This document shows, piece after piece, positions 28,225-38,081 of a DNA stretch of 64,000 nucleotides. The first letter of the stretch is position 1; each line of letters opens with the position of its first letter. The notes below the pieces were generated by a model. It was not told the origin of the DNA and made no database searches. It saw only the letters and a list, made by a program, of their open reading frames with translations. The translations under genes were made by a program, and so were the position numbers. The DNA is from Sphingobacteriales bacterium 44-61 (GTDB lineage: Bacteria; Bacteroidota; Bacteroidia; Chitinophagales; Chitinophagaceae), in contig MKTW01000008.1 of assembly GCA_001898405.1 (NCBI GenBank), positions 1 to 64,000 on the forward strand, in the 5' to 3' direction.

Positions 28225-31086
28225 ATGGAAAAGACAATAAAAGGGAAAAATCCCGTAATTCAGAAGACCGTAAATTCCGCAGAAAACATCCTCATCAAGG
28301 GAGCCAGGGTGCATAATCTCAGGAATATTACCGTAGAAATTCCCCGGAACAGCCTGGTAGTTGTAACCGGCGTATCAGGCTCCGGAAAGTCCTCTCTTAC
28401 TATCGATACCTTATATGCAGAAGGGCAGCGACGCTATGCAGAGAGCCTTAGCGCTTATGCCCGCCAGTTCCTGAACCGGATGAATAAACCGGATGTGGAT
28501 TATATTAAAGGACTATGCCCGGCCATTGCTATTGAACAAAAAGTGATTACCCGCACTCCCAGGAGTACTGTGGGCAGTATGACCGAACTCTATGATTATC
28601 TCCGTCTTTTGTATGCGCGTACCGGCAAAACCATTTCTCCCATTTCCGGTAAACAGGTTAAGAAAGATGATGTAACAGATGTGGTCCGTGTCATTACCCA
28701 ACTTGAACAGGGCAATAAAGTTTTTATCCTCGCCCTTTTTAAACAGCATAAGAACCGCGATCTGAAAGAAGAACTGAATATCCTGGTGCAAAAGGGATTT
28801 TCACGGGTCTATCTCCGGGAAACAACCGGTGGTACCGGAGAAACACTTCGTATAGAAGACCTGGCGGAAATGAACGATAAAGAACTGAAAACAACACTGA
28901 CCGCTAAAAGTAAACAACTGTATATCCTGGTAGACAGGATCGTGGTAAAGGAATTTGAAGAAGATGATATTCACCGTATTTCGGATTCAGTAGGTACCGC
29001 TTTTTATGAAGGCGAAGGGGATGTATATATAGAGGTACAGGGTGAAAAGCCTTCCGGCAATAAGTTTCTGCATTATAATAACCGCTTTGAGCTGGATGGA
29101 ATGCAGTTTGAAGAGCCGGTCCCCAATCTTTTCTCCTTTAATAATCCTTTCGGTGCATGCCCCACATGTGAAGGCTTTAGCCAGGTATTGGGTATTGACA
29201 GCGATCTCGTGATCCCGGATAAAAGATTAAGTGTATATGACGGAGCAATAGCTCCCTGGAAAGGAGAGAAACTGGGGTGGTGGCGTGAACAGTTTATCAA
29301 AGGGGCAAAGAAATTCAATTTCCCGGTACATAAACCCATCGCAGATCTGACAGATAAGCAATATCAGCTATTATGGGAAGGAAATGAACATGCATTGGGT
29401 ATCAATGCTTTCTTTAAAGAAGTGGAGCAAAACCTGTATAAAGTGCAATACCGCGTATTACTCAGCCGCTACAGGGGGCGCACCAGTTGCCCGGATTGCA
29501 AAGGCTATCGCCTCCGCAAAGAAGCATTGTATGTGAAAGTGGGTGATAAACATATCGGAGAACTCAGTGAGCTTCCGGTAAAAGACCTGAAAGTATGGTT
29601 TGATAACCTGGAGAAAAAGCTGAGCGATCATGATAAGCAGATCGCAAAAAGAGTGTTGTTGGAAATCCATCACCGTTTGAAAACCTTGCTGGATGTAGGC
29701 CTTGGTTATCTTACAGTGAACCGCCTCGCTAATTCACTCAGTGGCGGGGAAAGCCAGCGTATCCAACTGACGCGCAGTCTTGGAAGTAACCTCACCGATT
29801 CTTTGTATATACTGGATGAACCATCCATCGGTCTTCATTCCCGCGACACTACTAATCTTATCGCCGTACTGAAAGAACTGCGTGACCTGGGAAACACTGT
29901 GGTGGTTGTGGAGCATGATGAACTGATGATGCGTGAAGCAGATCATATTATCGACATGGGGCCGCTGGCCTCCCATCTCGGTGGGCAGGTAATAGCTGAA
30001 GGTGATTATGATTCGATCATCAGCAATCCCAAAAGCCTGACAGGAAAATATCTTAGCGGCGAGTTGAAGATAGAACCGCCTAAGACCGTGCGTAAATGGA
30101 ACAGGTCCATTACAGTTGAAGGAGCAAGACAGAACAATCTGAAAGATATCACTGTTGAGTTTCCACTGAATGTGCTTTGCGTAGTAAGCGGAGTAAGCGG
30201 CAGCGGGAAAACCACCCTGGTAAAACAGATCTTATACCCGGCACTCCGTAAACTAAAAGGTGAGTTTGGAGATAAAGTAGGTTTTCATAAAGCCATCACT
30301 GGCGATATAGATAGTATAGGCCAGATAGAAATGGTGGACCAGAACCCTATTGGTAAATCATCACGCAGCAATCCTGTAACCTATATCAAGGCATATGATG
30401 AGATACGCGATCTTTTTGCAAGACAGCCATTGAGCAAGATGCGAGGATTTCAACCCAAACATTTTTCCTTTAACGTTGATGGCGGCCGTTGTGATACCTG
30501 CAAGGGTGAAGGTGAACAGGTAGTGGAGATGCAGTTCCTTGCCGATGTGCACCTGACCTGCGAAGCCTGTGGCGGCAAACGGTTTAAAGAAGAGGTGCTG
30601 GAAGTGAAATATAAAGACGCCAGCATTTATGATGTGCTGGAAATGGGGGTGGACGAAGCCATTCAATTCTTCAGTGAAGAAAAAGCGCTGGCCAAAGCAT
30701 TGCAACCATTGAGTGATGTGGGTCTTGGCTATGTAAAACTGGGACAATCATCCGACACACTTTCCGGTGGTGAAGCGCAGCGTGTAAAACTGGCTTCTTT
30801 TCTTGGTAAAGGCAGAGCGAGCTCAAAGATCCTGTTCATTTTTGATGAACCTACAACCGGTCTTCATTTTCATGATATTCAAAAACTGCTGGCTTCTTTC
30901 AATGCATTGATTGAGCAGGGGCATTCCATTCTTGTTATCGAACATAACACGGATGTGATCAAAAGTGCCGACTGGCTGATCGATCTTGGACCTGAAGCAG
31001 GTGATGGCGGAGGAACACTTGTGTATGCCGGTAAACCGGATGGTGCGAAGAAAGTGAAGAACAGTCATACCGGTAGTTTTTTATAG
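28225..31086 (+). CDS. uvrA: Excinuclease ABC subunit UvrA
   Basis: 953-aa damage-recognition ATPase of nucleotide excision repair. Two ABC modules are visible: Walker [10 protein letters not shown] and GVSGSGKTT, signatures [11 protein letters not shown] and [11 protein letters not shown]. Zinc modules are CPTC...CPDC in the first half and CDTC...CEAC in the second. At the position after [12 protein letters not shown], where many UvrA proteins carry extra cysteines, there are none. TACATTTG at 28206-28213 may be the -7 element, but its nearest TTTG is only 15 nt upstream. Length and order are normal. Confidence 0.95.
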   Translation: MEKTIKGKNPVIQKTVNSAENILIKGARVHNLRNITVEIPRNSLVVVTGVSGSGKSSLTIDTLYAEGQRRYAESLSAYARQFLNRMNKPDVDYIKGLCPAIAIEQKVITRTPRSTVGSMTELYDYLRLLYARTGKTISPISGKQVKKDDVTDVVRVITQLEQGNKVFILALFKQHKNRDLKEELNILVQKGFSRVYLRETTGGTGETLRIEDLAEMNDKELKTTLTAKSKQLYILVDRIVVKEFEEDDIHRISDSVGTAFYEGEGDVYIEVQGEKPSGNKFLHYNNRFELDGMQFEEPVPNLFSFNNPFGACPTCEGFSQVLGIDSDLVIPDKRLSVYDGAIAPWKGEKLGWWREQFIKGAKKFNFPVHKPIADLTDKQYQLLWEGNEHALGINAFFKEVEQNLYKVQYRVLLSRYRGRTSCPDCKGYRLRKEALYVKVGDKHIGELSELPVKDLKVWFDNLEKKLSDHDKQIAKRVLLEIHHRLKTLLDVGLGYLTVNRLANSLSGGESQRIQLTRSLGSNLTDSLYILDEPSIGLHSRDTTNLIAVLKELRDLGNTVVVVEHDELMMREADHIIDMGPLASHLGGQVIAEGDYDSIISNPKSLTGKYLSGELKIEPPKTVRKWNRSITVEGARQNNLKDITVEFPLNVLCVVSGVSGSGKTTLVKQILYPALRKLKGEFGDKVGFHKAITGDIDSIGQIEMVDQNPIGKSSRSNPVTYIKAYDEIRDLFARQPLSKMRGFQPKHFSFNVDGGRCDTCKGEGEQVVEMQFLADVHLTCEACGGKRFKEEVLEVKYKDASIYDVLEMGVDEAIQFFSEEKALAKALQPLSDVGLGYVKLGQSSDTLSGGEAQRVKLASFLGKGRASSKILFIFDEPTTGLHFHDIQKLLASFNALIEQGHSILVIEHNTDVIKSADWLIDLGPEAGDGGGTLVYAGKPDGAKKVKNSHTGSFL

Positions 31087-31433
31087 GCTTAACACGCACT
31101 ACAAAGAAACACTTAGCCTCTATTGAAACTCAGCCTGTAATCATTATTCCTTTGATCGTAAAACTTCGATTGCAGTAAAGAAACGCCTGAAATGCTTGCA
31201 GGTTCAGGGTTTGCTGTATATGTTTGTGCCCGTTGTTTTGTTGTCACTTGGTTCAATCTTATCCAATTCTTCTGAAATCCGTACCGTCAAATCCCTCGAG
31301 GAAACTAAATTCTGTTCATTGCAGACAAAGCAAGGTAATGCCGGTGTTTTTAAATCCAATCCTGGTCAGGGCCATGTCCTGGTTTTCATGAGTTGTTTTG
31401 TTATTTAAAACATACACCGATAAATACCTTGTG
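31087..31433. other. Intergenic region without a supported gene
   Basis: 347 nt between uvrA and the T9SS cargo gene. It contains only a short TTG-initiated frame lacking any recognisable domain. No good terminator hairpin or promoter was seen; TACCTTGT at 31425-31432 is a poor -7 match just before the next ATG. Confidence 0.5.
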
Positions 31434-32084
31434 ATGAAAAGATCTTGCTTGATTTTAGTTATGCTGGCTTCGCTGTCTTCAGTGTATGCGCAAAATCAAA
31501 CAAATAATTCCCAGGGAGAAAAAGGGACCTTGCCTGTGATGTTTGACAGTGTAAGGGCTAATGTGAAGAATGACCTGGTGCAGATAGGCTGGTGCAATCT
31601 TACTGAAAGGGAAGTGAAGTATTATATGATCGAGCGTTCTGCAAATGGAACAGACTTCACACCTATTTACCAGCAACCGCCTTCCCGTAATCTTGACGAT
31701 AAAGCTTCATATACTTATATTGATTCTAGGCCTGCTACCGGCCCTAATTTTTACCGCATAAAAGTTGCCATTACCAATGGCAGGATGATCACCAGCCGCA
31801 TCTTAAGGGCAGAAATGGATTTTTCAAATACTGGATTTACTCTATATCCCAATCCTGTAACAGGAGATGAATGTATAATCAGCCTGGCTTCAGAATGGAA
31901 AGGAAAGTATACGCTGGAGGTGGTAAACAGCTCAGGATTGCGTATCCAACAGGTTATGCTGAGCAATCAGGGTAATGGCATTTCACAAGCGATAAGCCTT
32001 CCTGCTGGTACAAGACCCGGCATTTATGTAGTAAGGATAAAAGGAGGAGAATATACAGCCAGCCAGTTGCTGGTTAAAAAATAA
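31434..32084 (+). CDS. Type IX secretion system cargo protein (type A sorting domain)
   Basis: 216-aa exported protein. The start at 31434 gives a clear signal peptide (MKRSCLILVMLASLSSVYAQ); an upstream in-frame ATG at 31398 is ignored. The middle part (VQIGWCNLTEREVKYYMIERS; TYIDSRPATGPNFYRIKVA) is a fibronectin-like fold. The C-terminal 80 residues are a T9SS type A domain: LYPNPVTGDECII, GIYVVRIKGGEYTASQLLVKK. The domain should direct it across the outer membrane to the surface. Confidence 0.9.
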   Translation: MKRSCLILVMLASLSSVYAQNQTNNSQGEKGTLPVMFDSVRANVKNDLVQIGWCNLTEREVKYYMIERSANGTDFTPIYQQPPSRNLDDKASYTYIDSRPATGPNFYRIKVAITNGRMITSRILRAEMDFSNTGFTLYPNPVTGDECIISLASEWKGKYTLEVVNSSGLRIQQVMLSNQGNGISQAISLPAGTRPGIYVVRIKGGEYTASQLLVKK

Positions 32085-32086
32085 AT

Positions 32087-32138
32087 AAAAAGCCCTCAGG
32101 TTGAATGTGCATCCATGTCTGAGGGCCTTTTTATTTTT
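32087..32138. terminator. Bidirectional terminator
   Basis: GCCCTCAG at 32092-32099 pairs with CTGAGGGC at 32119-32126; A-runs precede and T-runs follow, so it can stop both the T9SS cargo gene and the convergent DUF4293 gene. Confidence 0.8.
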
Positions 32139-32144
32139 CTTTAC

Positions 32145-32564
32145 CTACCTGAGTTTATTGAGGCTCTTCACCAGTTTTTCATCTTTCAGTATTCCGCGTG
32201 TGGCCATGATAAAACCGATCAGCATACCCGCTACATAAATGGATGTCAGTGCAAAGCGGCCCGACTGGAATTTCCTTACTTCAGTGAAGTACAGTATAAC
32301 CAGTATAACAGCAAGGACTACCCCGGCAATGCTGAGCTTCACTTGTGTTTTCCTGTCTTTAAAAAGAAAGACCGCAATGGCCCCGGCCAGGGTAGCGGCA
32401 CCCGTCAGCACCAGCAGGAAAAAATTACTGCCGGCCATGAGTTCATCTATGGTAAGGATATTATTATCTCCCAGGCGCTGGCCTGTATAAAAAGGATACA
32501 GGAAGGTCAGTACCGAACAGACGGTGGCTAATAATAACCAGAGTGTTTGCTGGCGTTGTATCAT
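32145..32564 (-). CDS. DUF4293-like four-helix membrane protein
   Basis: 139-aa protein starting MIQRQQTLWLLLATVCSVLTFLYPF with four hydrophobic segments (about residues 7-25, 46-67, 75-94, 105-121) and a charged tail. The IQRQQ(T/S)LWLLLA start is the hallmark of DUF4293, a family confined to Bacteroidota. Function unknown. It follows glyA by about 55 nt on the same strand. Confidence 0.88.
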   Translation of the reverse strand: MIQRQQTLWLLLATVCSVLTFLYPFYTGQRLGDNNILTIDELMAGSNFFLLVLTGAATLAGAIAVFLFKDRKTQVKLSIAGVVLAVILVILYFTEVRKFQSGRFALTSIYVAGMLIGFIMATRGILKDEKLVKSLNKLR

Positions 32565-32619
32565 AATGGATCGGTTTAGGTTTGAACAACCGGTTAACAG
32601 TATAAACTTATTAAAATAT

Positions 32620-33897
32620 TTACAATTCAGGATACAGCGGGAACTGTTGCATGAATTGTTTTACTTCCGCTTTTACAGAACCGATAGTTTTTTCGTCGTC
32701 TGCATTCATCAGCACTTTATCTATCATGGCTACCACGGTTTCCATATCTTTTTCTTTCATGCCGCGGGTAGTGATGGCAGGAACCCCTACGCGGATACCG
32801 GAAGTAACAAAAGGTGATTTATCATCAAATGGTACGGCGTTCTTATTAAGGGTGATATGTGCTTTGTCGAGCGTTTCCTGTGCTTTTTTTCCTGTCAGGT
32901 TTTTATTGCGGAGATCGATCAGCATAAGGTGATTGTCTGTGCCATTGCTGATAAGATCATACCCACGGCTTACCAAAGCTTTTGCCATTGCCTGGGCATT
33001 GGTAATGATCTGTTTGGCATAAGTGGTATAGCTGTCTGAAAGGATCTCTCCGAATGATACTGCTTTGGCAGCGATCACATGCTCGAGTGGCCCGCCCTGA
33101 GTGCCGGGAAATACAGCCAGATCAAGCAGTTGGCTCATAGTGCGGGTATTGCCTTTGGGATCTTTGATGCCCCATGGGTTTTCAAAATCATGACGGAGCA
33201 TGATAATACCACCTCTTGGGCCACGCAGGGTCTTATGGGTAGTGGAGCTGACGATATGACAATGGTCAAACGGATCATTCAGCAATCCTTTGGCAATAAG
33301 GCCGGCAGGGTGGGCGATATCGGCAAACAGGATGGCGCCTATTTTATCGGCCACCTCCCTGATGCGTTTATAATCCCAGTCGCGGCTATAAGCAGAAGCG
33401 CCGCAGATGATCATTTTCGGTTTTTCTTTCAGGGCTGTAGCTTCGAGTTGATCATAATCTACCAGGCCAGTGTCTTTTTTCACTCCATAGAAGATAGCCT
33501 GATAGTTTTTACCACTGAAATTGGCAGGGCTGCCATGCGTAAGGTGGCCGCCCATGCTGAGATCGAGACCTAATACTTTATCGCCTGGTTTTACGCAGGC
33601 CAGGAATACGGCAGCATTGGCTGTGGCACCGCTATGAGGCTGCACGTTGGCCCAGGAAGCATTAAACACTTTCTTCAATCTTTCAATGGCAAGGGTCTCT
33701 ATTTCATCCACTACTTCACAACCACCATAATAACGCTTGCCGGGATAGCCTTCGGCGTATTTATTGGTGGGTACGGTTCCCATCGCCTGCATTACCTGCA
33801 GGGAGGTAAAATTCTCAGAGGCGATTAATTCAATACCGTTGCGCTGGCGTTCCAGTTCCTGGTTGATAAGATCGAAGATTTGAGTGTCTTTTTGCAT
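32620..33897 (-). CDS. glyA: Serine hydroxymethyltransferase
   Basis: 425-aa PLP enzyme that interconverts serine and glycine and feeds one-carbon units to tetrahydrofolate. The PLP lysine is in [15 protein letters not shown]; the typical N-terminal IELIASENF and the [13 protein letters not shown] substrate loop are present. Length is normal. It is divergent from the nucleotidyltransferase gene across a 363-nt repeat-rich gap. Confidence 0.97.
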   Translation of the reverse strand: MQKDTQIFDLINQELERQRNGIELIASENFTSLQVMQAMGTVPTNKYAEGYPGKRYYGGCEVVDEIETLAIERLKKVFNASWANVQPHSGATANAAVFLACVKPGDKVLGLDLSMGGHLTHGSPANFSGKNYQAIFYGVKKDTGLVDYDQLEATALKEKPKMIICGASAYSRDWDYKRIREVADKIGAILFADIAHPAGLIAKGLLNDPFDHCHIVSSTTHKTLRGPRGGIIMLRHDFENPWGIKDPKGNTRTMSQLLDLAVFPGTQGGPLEHVIAAKAVSFGEILSDSYTTYAKQIITNAQAMAKALVSRGYDLISNGTDNHLMLIDLRNKNLTGKKAQETLDKAHITLNKNAVPFDDKSPFVTSGIRVGVPAITTRGMKEKDMETVVAMIDKVLMNADDEKTIGSVKAEVKQFMQQFPLYPEL

Positions 33898-33933
33898 GAA
33901 GAATGTTTAAGAAGTTGGAGTAGGAAGTATAAA

Positions 33934-34115
33934 GAGTTTAAAGTTTAAAAGTTTAAGGCTGAAGAGTTAATAGTTTAAGGTTTAAAAGGTTGGAATTAAT
34001 AGTTTAAAGTCGATGGCTTATGCCTGTTTATCAAATTCGCTGATCTTCTGAATACGCAGGTCTTTAAACCTTAAGCTATTAAACCTTTAAACACTTAAAC
34101 CTTAATCTCTTAACC
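33934..34115. repeat. AT-rich GTTTAA inverted repeat between glyA and a nucleotidyltransferase gene
   Basis: The gap holds many copies of GTTTAA/TTTAAAC. A left arm at about 33966-33985 (TTAATAGTTTAAGGTTTAAA) matches the complement of a right arm at about 34062-34084 with one mismatch over 20 bases. Flanking GTTTAA clusters extend the pairing loosely. The arms enclose about 75 nt. A putative promoter for the plus-strand gene (TTTG at 34192, TACTTTCG at 34213) lies beyond it. Confidence 0.75.
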
Positions 34116-34260
34116 TTGAGATGGCTACGGCTGCCAGCCGCCGCAAAATTACGTCTGCCGGGAATTGAAAGCGCGGTTGGGCGGATAAGTTTTTGTTTGC
34201 GGTAAAAATCACTACTTTCGTTGGCTTTTAAATTTTTTATTAAAAGTCCCAAACGGGGAA

Positions 34261-35253
34261 ATGAAGGCAATAATACCAGTAGCAGGCGCAGGCACCAAAT
34301 TGCGCCCTCATAGTTATACACAACCGAAGGCACTGATCCCACTGGCTGGCAAGACTGTGTTGAGTATCATTATTGACCAGATGCAGGAAGCAGGGATAGA
34401 TGAATTCGTTTTTATAGTAGGATACCTGGGCGATAAGATCCGCGATTATGTGAGGGCGAAACACCCTGACCTGAAAGCGCATTATGTGCAGCAGATAGAC
34501 CGGCAGGGGATTGGTCATGCTATCAAGATCACCCGTGAAGTGGTCAATGATGATGAAGTGATCGTAGTGCTGGGTGATACTATTTGCGAATACGATGTAA
34601 AAGCAGTTGTAGAGAGTGATTGTTCAATGCTTGGTGTGAGAAAAGTGGATGACCCCCGTGAGTTCGGTGTGGCAGAGATCAATGAAAAAGGATTTATCGA
34701 ACACGTAGTAGAGAAGCCACACATTCCTAAGTCTAATATGGCCCTGGTCGGGATTTATAAGATCAAGGAAAGCGGCCAGCTTTTTAAATGCCTGGAAGAT
34801 AACTTTCTCCAGGGATTGCGTACGCACGGCGAGTACAGTCTCACTGATGCGCTGGATTGCATGCTGAAACAAGGCATTCAATTCAAGCCTTTCAAAGTAG
34901 ATAGCTGGTTTGATTGCGGCCGTAAAGACACCCTGCTCGATTCCAATGCCACATTATTGAAAAAATTCGAAGGAAATGGTGAAACGAATTATCAATTCGA
35001 GAACACCGTCATCATTCCTCCTGTCAGCATCGGCGAAGGCTGTGATATAAAAAACTCTATCATCGGCCCCGATGTTACTATCGGCGAAAACACTCGCATC
35101 AATTATTCTATTGTAAGAAATTCTATTATCGGTTCCTACTCTAATCTTTTTGATATCGTTCTTGAAGCTTCGATCATCGGTAGCGATACAGGACTTAAAG
35201 GTGAAACAAGAACATTGAGTATCGGGGATAATACGAGTATTGATTTAGGATAG
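34261..35253 (+). CDS. Sugar-1-phosphate nucleotidyltransferase with left-handed beta-helix tail
   Basis: 330-aa enzyme that should couple a sugar-1-phosphate to an NTP. The N-terminal GT-A domain opens with MKAIIPVAGAGTKLRPHS, the nucleotide-binding loop, followed by PKALIPLAGK. The C-terminal quarter has hexapeptide-type repeats (ISIGEGCDI, IIGPDVTIGENTRI) of a left-handed beta-helix. This architecture resembles long RmlA- or GlmU-like proteins. The substrate sugar cannot be read from the sequence. It may supply nucleotide sugars for envelope polysaccharides. Confidence 0.85.
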   Translation: MKAIIPVAGAGTKLRPHSYTQPKALIPLAGKTVLSIIIDQMQEAGIDEFVFIVGYLGDKIRDYVRAKHPDLKAHYVQQIDRQGIGHAIKITREVVNDDEVIVVLGDTICEYDVKAVVESDCSMLGVRKVDDPREFGVAEINEKGFIEHVVEKPHIPKSNMALVGIYKIKESGQLFKCLEDNFLQGLRTHGEYSLTDALDCMLKQGIQFKPFKVDSWFDCGRKDTLLDSNATLLKKFEGNGETNYQFENTVIIPPVSIGEGCDIKNSIIGPDVTIGENTRINYSIVRNSIIGSYSNLFDIVLEASIIGSDTGLKGETRTLSIGDNTSIDLG

Positions 35254-35257
35254 GTCT

Positions 35258-35442
35258 GGAGTCGGTAGTCCCCTTCCCGTCTGTCACCCCGGCCCTGGTT
35301 CAGTTAGCTTTCAGGTTTAAAGAATATAAGAGCCGGGGTCTCCTCAACGTTGGGGAGACCCCGGCTCTTAGTGTATTATTCTTGTTAGTTTTCTTAAACC
35401 AGGGCCGGGGTGACAGACAGCGGGAAGTGGACTACCGACTCC
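35258..35442. repeat. Nested palindromic repeat, long copy 1
   Basis: Outer arms (35258-35300 and about 35396-35442) are near-perfect complements containing CTGTCACCCCGGCCCTGGTT and its reverse complement. Inside them a second hairpin pairs GAGCCGGGGTCTCC with GGAGACCCCGGCTC around CAACGTTG-like bases. The same structure recurs at 37885-38076. It contains no open frame of interest and no transposase. Confidence 0.88.
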
Positions 35443-35452
35443 GATCACCCCC

Positions 35453-35460
35453 TATCTTTG
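35453..35460 (+). promoter_or_regulatory. -7 promoter element 4 nt before a start codon
   Basis: TATCTTTG is a perfect TAnnTTTG match at 35453-35460 and the ATG of the nitronate monooxygenase gene is at 35465. No TTTG is seen at the expected -33 position, which lies in the arm of the palindromic repeat. Confidence 0.45.
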
Positions 35461-35464
35461 CTTC

Positions 35465-36412
35465 ATGGCAACCAACCGAATCACCTCCCTCTTCAACATC
35501 GATTATCCCATTGTCCAGGCTGGCATGATCTGGGCCAGCGGCTGGCGCCTGGCCAGTGCTGTAAGCAATGCCGGCGCACTGGGCCTTATCGGAAGCGGAA
35601 GTATGTATCCCGATGTGTTGAGGGAGCATATCCGTAAATGCAAAGCAGCTACGGATAAACCCTTTGGAGTGAACGTGCCCCTGCTTTATCCCGATATTGA
35701 TAAGCATATAGAGATAATACTCGAAGAAAAGGTGCCTATTGTGTTCACTTCGGCCGGCAATCCTAAAACATGGACAGGCATCCTGAAAGAAAAAGGTGTG
35801 AAAGTGGTGCATGTAGTAAGCAGCAGCAAGTTTGCCCGCAAGGCAGAGGATGCCGGTTGCGATGCAGTGGTGGCCGAAGGGTTTGAAGCCGGCGGACATA
35901 ATGGGCGGGAAGAAACCGGCTCCATGGTATTGATACCTGCCGTGGCAGCGGCTGTAAAGATCCCTGTGCTGGCAGCAGGCGGCATTGCTACAGGGCGGCA
36001 AATGCTGGCCGCCATGGTAATGGGCGCAGAAGGCGTGCAAATGGGCAGTCGGTTTGTGGCCTGTGAAGAAGCTTCTTCCCATGAGGCATTTAAAAAACTG
36101 GTGGTGGATGCCCAGGAAGGCGATACGGTGCTGACGATGAAACAGCTCACCCCTGTTAGACTGATCCGCAATACATTTTACCACCAGGTGCAGGAAGCGG
36201 AGCAAAGGGGAGCATCGCCCGAAGAGCTGAAAAACCTGCTGGGAAGGGGAAGGGCCAAAAAAGGGATGTTCGAAGGGAACCTGGAAGAAGGAGAGCTGGA
36301 AATAGGGCAGGTGAGCGCTTTGGTAGATCGTATTTTACCGGCTGCAGATATCGTAAAAAAAGTATGGGAGGAGTTTACAGAGGGTCTCGCAAATCCCATA
36401 AGAATGACCTAA
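35465..36412 (+). CDS. Nitronate monooxygenase / FabK-like flavoprotein
   Basis: 315-aa FMN-dependent TIM-barrel protein. FMN-binding segments are PIVQAGMIWASGWRLASAVSNAGALG, AEGFEAGGHNGRE (catalytic His) and PVLAAGGIATGRQM with GAEGVQMGSRF. This is the 2-nitropropane dioxygenase family, members of which oxidise nitronates or reduce enoyl-ACP. The choice between these cannot be made here. The start (MATNRITSLFNIDYPIVQ) fits the family. Confidence 0.88.
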   Translation: MATNRITSLFNIDYPIVQAGMIWASGWRLASAVSNAGALGLIGSGSMYPDVLREHIRKCKAATDKPFGVNVPLLYPDIDKHIEIILEEKVPIVFTSAGNPKTWTGILKEKGVKVVHVVSSSKFARKAEDAGCDAVVAEGFEAGGHNGREETGSMVLIPAVAAAVKIPVLAAGGIATGRQMLAAMVMGAEGVQMGSRFVACEEASSHEAFKKLVVDAQEGDTVLTMKQLTPVRLIRNTFYHQVQEAEQRGASPEELKNLLGRGRAKKGMFEGNLEEGELEIGQVSALVDRILPAADIVKKVWEEFTEGLANPIRMT

Positions 36413-36477
36413 CTTTATATTATGGCCCAGTGTGCTTGTTGTAGTGCGATTAACCATTAATCACCAAATAGGGTCTC

Positions 36478-36882
36478 ATGAAACCGAAATCAATCCTCAT
36501 GGCCATAAGTCTCCTTAGTGCCGGAGTAACTTATGCCTCACCCACCGATCCTTTATGCTGCGATGTAAAAGGCAAAAAGAATGATATTGAAGGGCTGGTA
36601 ATACATGCGGAAAATAAAAAGCCGCTGAAAGATGTAAACATCACTGCCTATCTTATTTCAAAAAAAGAAAAAGCAGTACATACGGATGAACTGGGCAGCT
36701 ATTCATTTGAAGCATTAAAACCCGGCACCTATAAGTTCGTATTTGAAAAAGCCGGCTTCAGAAAAGTGACCAAAGAAAAGATCGTGATCAAAACAGATGA
36801 AGCATTTCAATTGAACATTGAAATGATCGAGAATAAAGATTTTGACCTCGTGCCTTCTCCGCTGCATTTTGCCGATTTCTAA
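36478..36882 (+). CDS. Small exported carboxypeptidase-regulatory-like protein
   Basis: 134-aa protein with a signal peptide (MKPKSILMAISLLSAGVTYA) and a single CarboxypepD_reg/CNA-B-like beta-sandwich: GLVIHAENKKPLKDVNITAYL, then DELGSYSFEALKPGTYKFVFEKAGF. Such domains occur at the N-terminus of TonB-dependent receptors, but here the domain stands alone. Function unknown. Confidence 0.82.
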   Translation: MKPKSILMAISLLSAGVTYASPTDPLCCDVKGKKNDIEGLVIHAENKKPLKDVNITAYLISKKEKAVHTDELGSYSFEALKPGTYKFVFEKAGFRKVTKEKIVIKTDEAFQLNIEMIENKDFDLVPSPLHFADF

Positions 36883-36906
36883 TTAATAGCCACAACAATA
36901 AATTAA

Positions 36907-36938
36907 AAATGGCCTTCTGTAAAGAAGGCCATTTGTTT
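36907..36938. terminator. Bidirectional terminator
   Basis: AAATGGCCTTC at 36907-36917 pairs perfectly with GAAGGCCATTT at 36924-36934 around a 6-nt loop; it lies between convergent genes ending at 36882 and 36965. Confidence 0.8.
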
Positions 36939-36964
36939 TCACGGCTGTACTGGTAAGCAAAGGA

Positions 36965-37759
36965 TCAATACAATTCACGATCATGATCAATATTGAAATT
37001 GTCCGCGTTTTTCTTAATGTTGATCTCTTTATGTTTTTCCAGGAAGTTCTTGTATTTGCTGTATATCTGTGGTGAAACCTCTTTCCCGTTAACTGTCAGT
37101 TTACCGTCTTTATGGCGGATGGTGTAGTCATCTTTTTTATTGAGCAGGCCATCGTTTTCCAGCCCATCCACAAATGTTTTGTATTCACGCAATTCTTCCT
37201 TGGCCTTTTCTATTTCCACTTTCGCTTTCGCCAGGTCTTCTTTCAGTCTGGGCTCGATGTTTTTCATTTCTTCTTTCACCCTTTTCATTTCATCCTGAAG
37301 CTTAACCATGTCGATTTGTTTTACTTTCTCCATTTCTGCTTTTATTTCATCCCAATTCACTTTATCAAGTGATTCCTTTACTTCTGCCTGTATCTTTTTA
37401 AAATCGATTTCCTTCATGGCTCTTTCCATTTCTTCTTTCACTTTTTCCATATTCACTTCCTGCAGGGCCTTCTGTACTTCAAGCTGGATTTTTTGCTCAT
37501 CCAGTTGCTTCATGGCTTGTGCCACACTGGCCATTGCTTTATCAAGATGTGCTTTCATATCTATTTCATCCAATTCAGCTATCGCTTCATCAAGATCACG
37601 CACTTTTCTTTCTCTTTGCTGAGGTATAGTATCCTTGTCAGATGTTTGTTGCTGATAACGGGGCGCCTGGTGGCGGTCCCAGGAAAGAAGAGCCACCGTT
37701 GAAAGGAGGATAAGGGTTGCCAGCGCAATACGGCTGACAAAAAATGAGCTGGGTTTCAT
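36965..37759 (-). CDS. Membrane-anchored coiled-coil protein with about 16-residue repeats
   Basis: 264-aa protein with one N-terminal membrane segment (IALATLILLSTVALLSW) and a long charged helical region. Six or seven degenerate repeats of about 16 residues follow the pattern (D/N)-x-x-K-(I/V)-x-x-E-(V/M)-x-x-A/S-(L/M)-x-x-(V/I), for example DFKKIQAEVKESLDKV and NMEKVKEEMERAMKEI. The C-terminal part (YTIRHKDGKLTVNGKEVS) is a small beta unit. I do not recognise a named family; a periplasmic or envelope scaffold is plausible. Confidence 0.75.
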   Translation of the reverse strand: MKPSSFFVSRIALATLILLSTVALLSWDRHQAPRYQQQTSDKDTIPQQRERKVRDLDEAIAELDEIDMKAHLDKAMASVAQAMKQLDEQKIQLEVQKALQEVNMEKVKEEMERAMKEIDFKKIQAEVKESLDKVNWDEIKAEMEKVKQIDMVKLQDEMKRVKEEMKNIEPRLKEDLAKAKVEIEKAKEELREYKTFVDGLENDGLLNKKDDYTIRHKDGKLTVNGKEVSPQIYSKYKNFLEKHKEINIKKNADNFNIDHDRELY

Positions 37760-37884
37760 AACTGTTGATTTAAGGTTAAATAGTATTACACGAAATTCTT
37801 CGTACCAAATATACGACTGATTTCGTATGATGCTAAATAAAAATCAGCTTAAGGGAATTTTTAACACATAAGGGATGTTCTGAG

Positions 37885-38076
37885 CCTTAGTCGGGAGTCC
37901 GCTTCCCGCTGTCTGTCACCCCGGCCCTGGTTTAGTAAGTGTACTGATTTAAAGAATATAAGAGCCGGGGTCTCCTCAACGTTGAGGAGACCCCGGCTCT
38001 TAATGTACTATTCCTGTTGATTTTCTTAAACCAGGGCCGGGGTGACAGACAGCGGGAAGTGGACTCCCGACTAAGG
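37885..38076. repeat. Nested palindromic repeat, long copy 2
   Basis: Outer arms starting CCTTAGTCGGGAGTCC and ending GGACTCCCGACTAAGG contain the same GTCACCCCGGCCCTGG core as the copy at 35258-35442; the inner hairpin GAGCCGGGGTCTCC / GGAGACCCCGGCTC is also conserved. It ends 5 nt before the stop of the ABC permease gene on the minus strand, so it could terminate that transcript. Confidence 0.88.
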
Positions 38077-38081
38077 GCCAG

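Noticed and set aside
31196-31408. 70-aa TTG-initiated frame after uvrA
   Set aside because: Weak start, no domain, no RBS, and the stop precedes the true T9SS cargo start; treated as noncoding.
33934-34115. CRISPR array suspicion for GTTTAA repeats
   Set aside because: Repeat units are 6 bp, unevenly spaced and without unique spacers of constant length; no cas genes in the window.
35258-38076. Insertion sequence with the two palindromes as termini
   Set aside because: The 2.4 kb between them holds ordinary genes and no transposase; each copy is itself a full palindrome.
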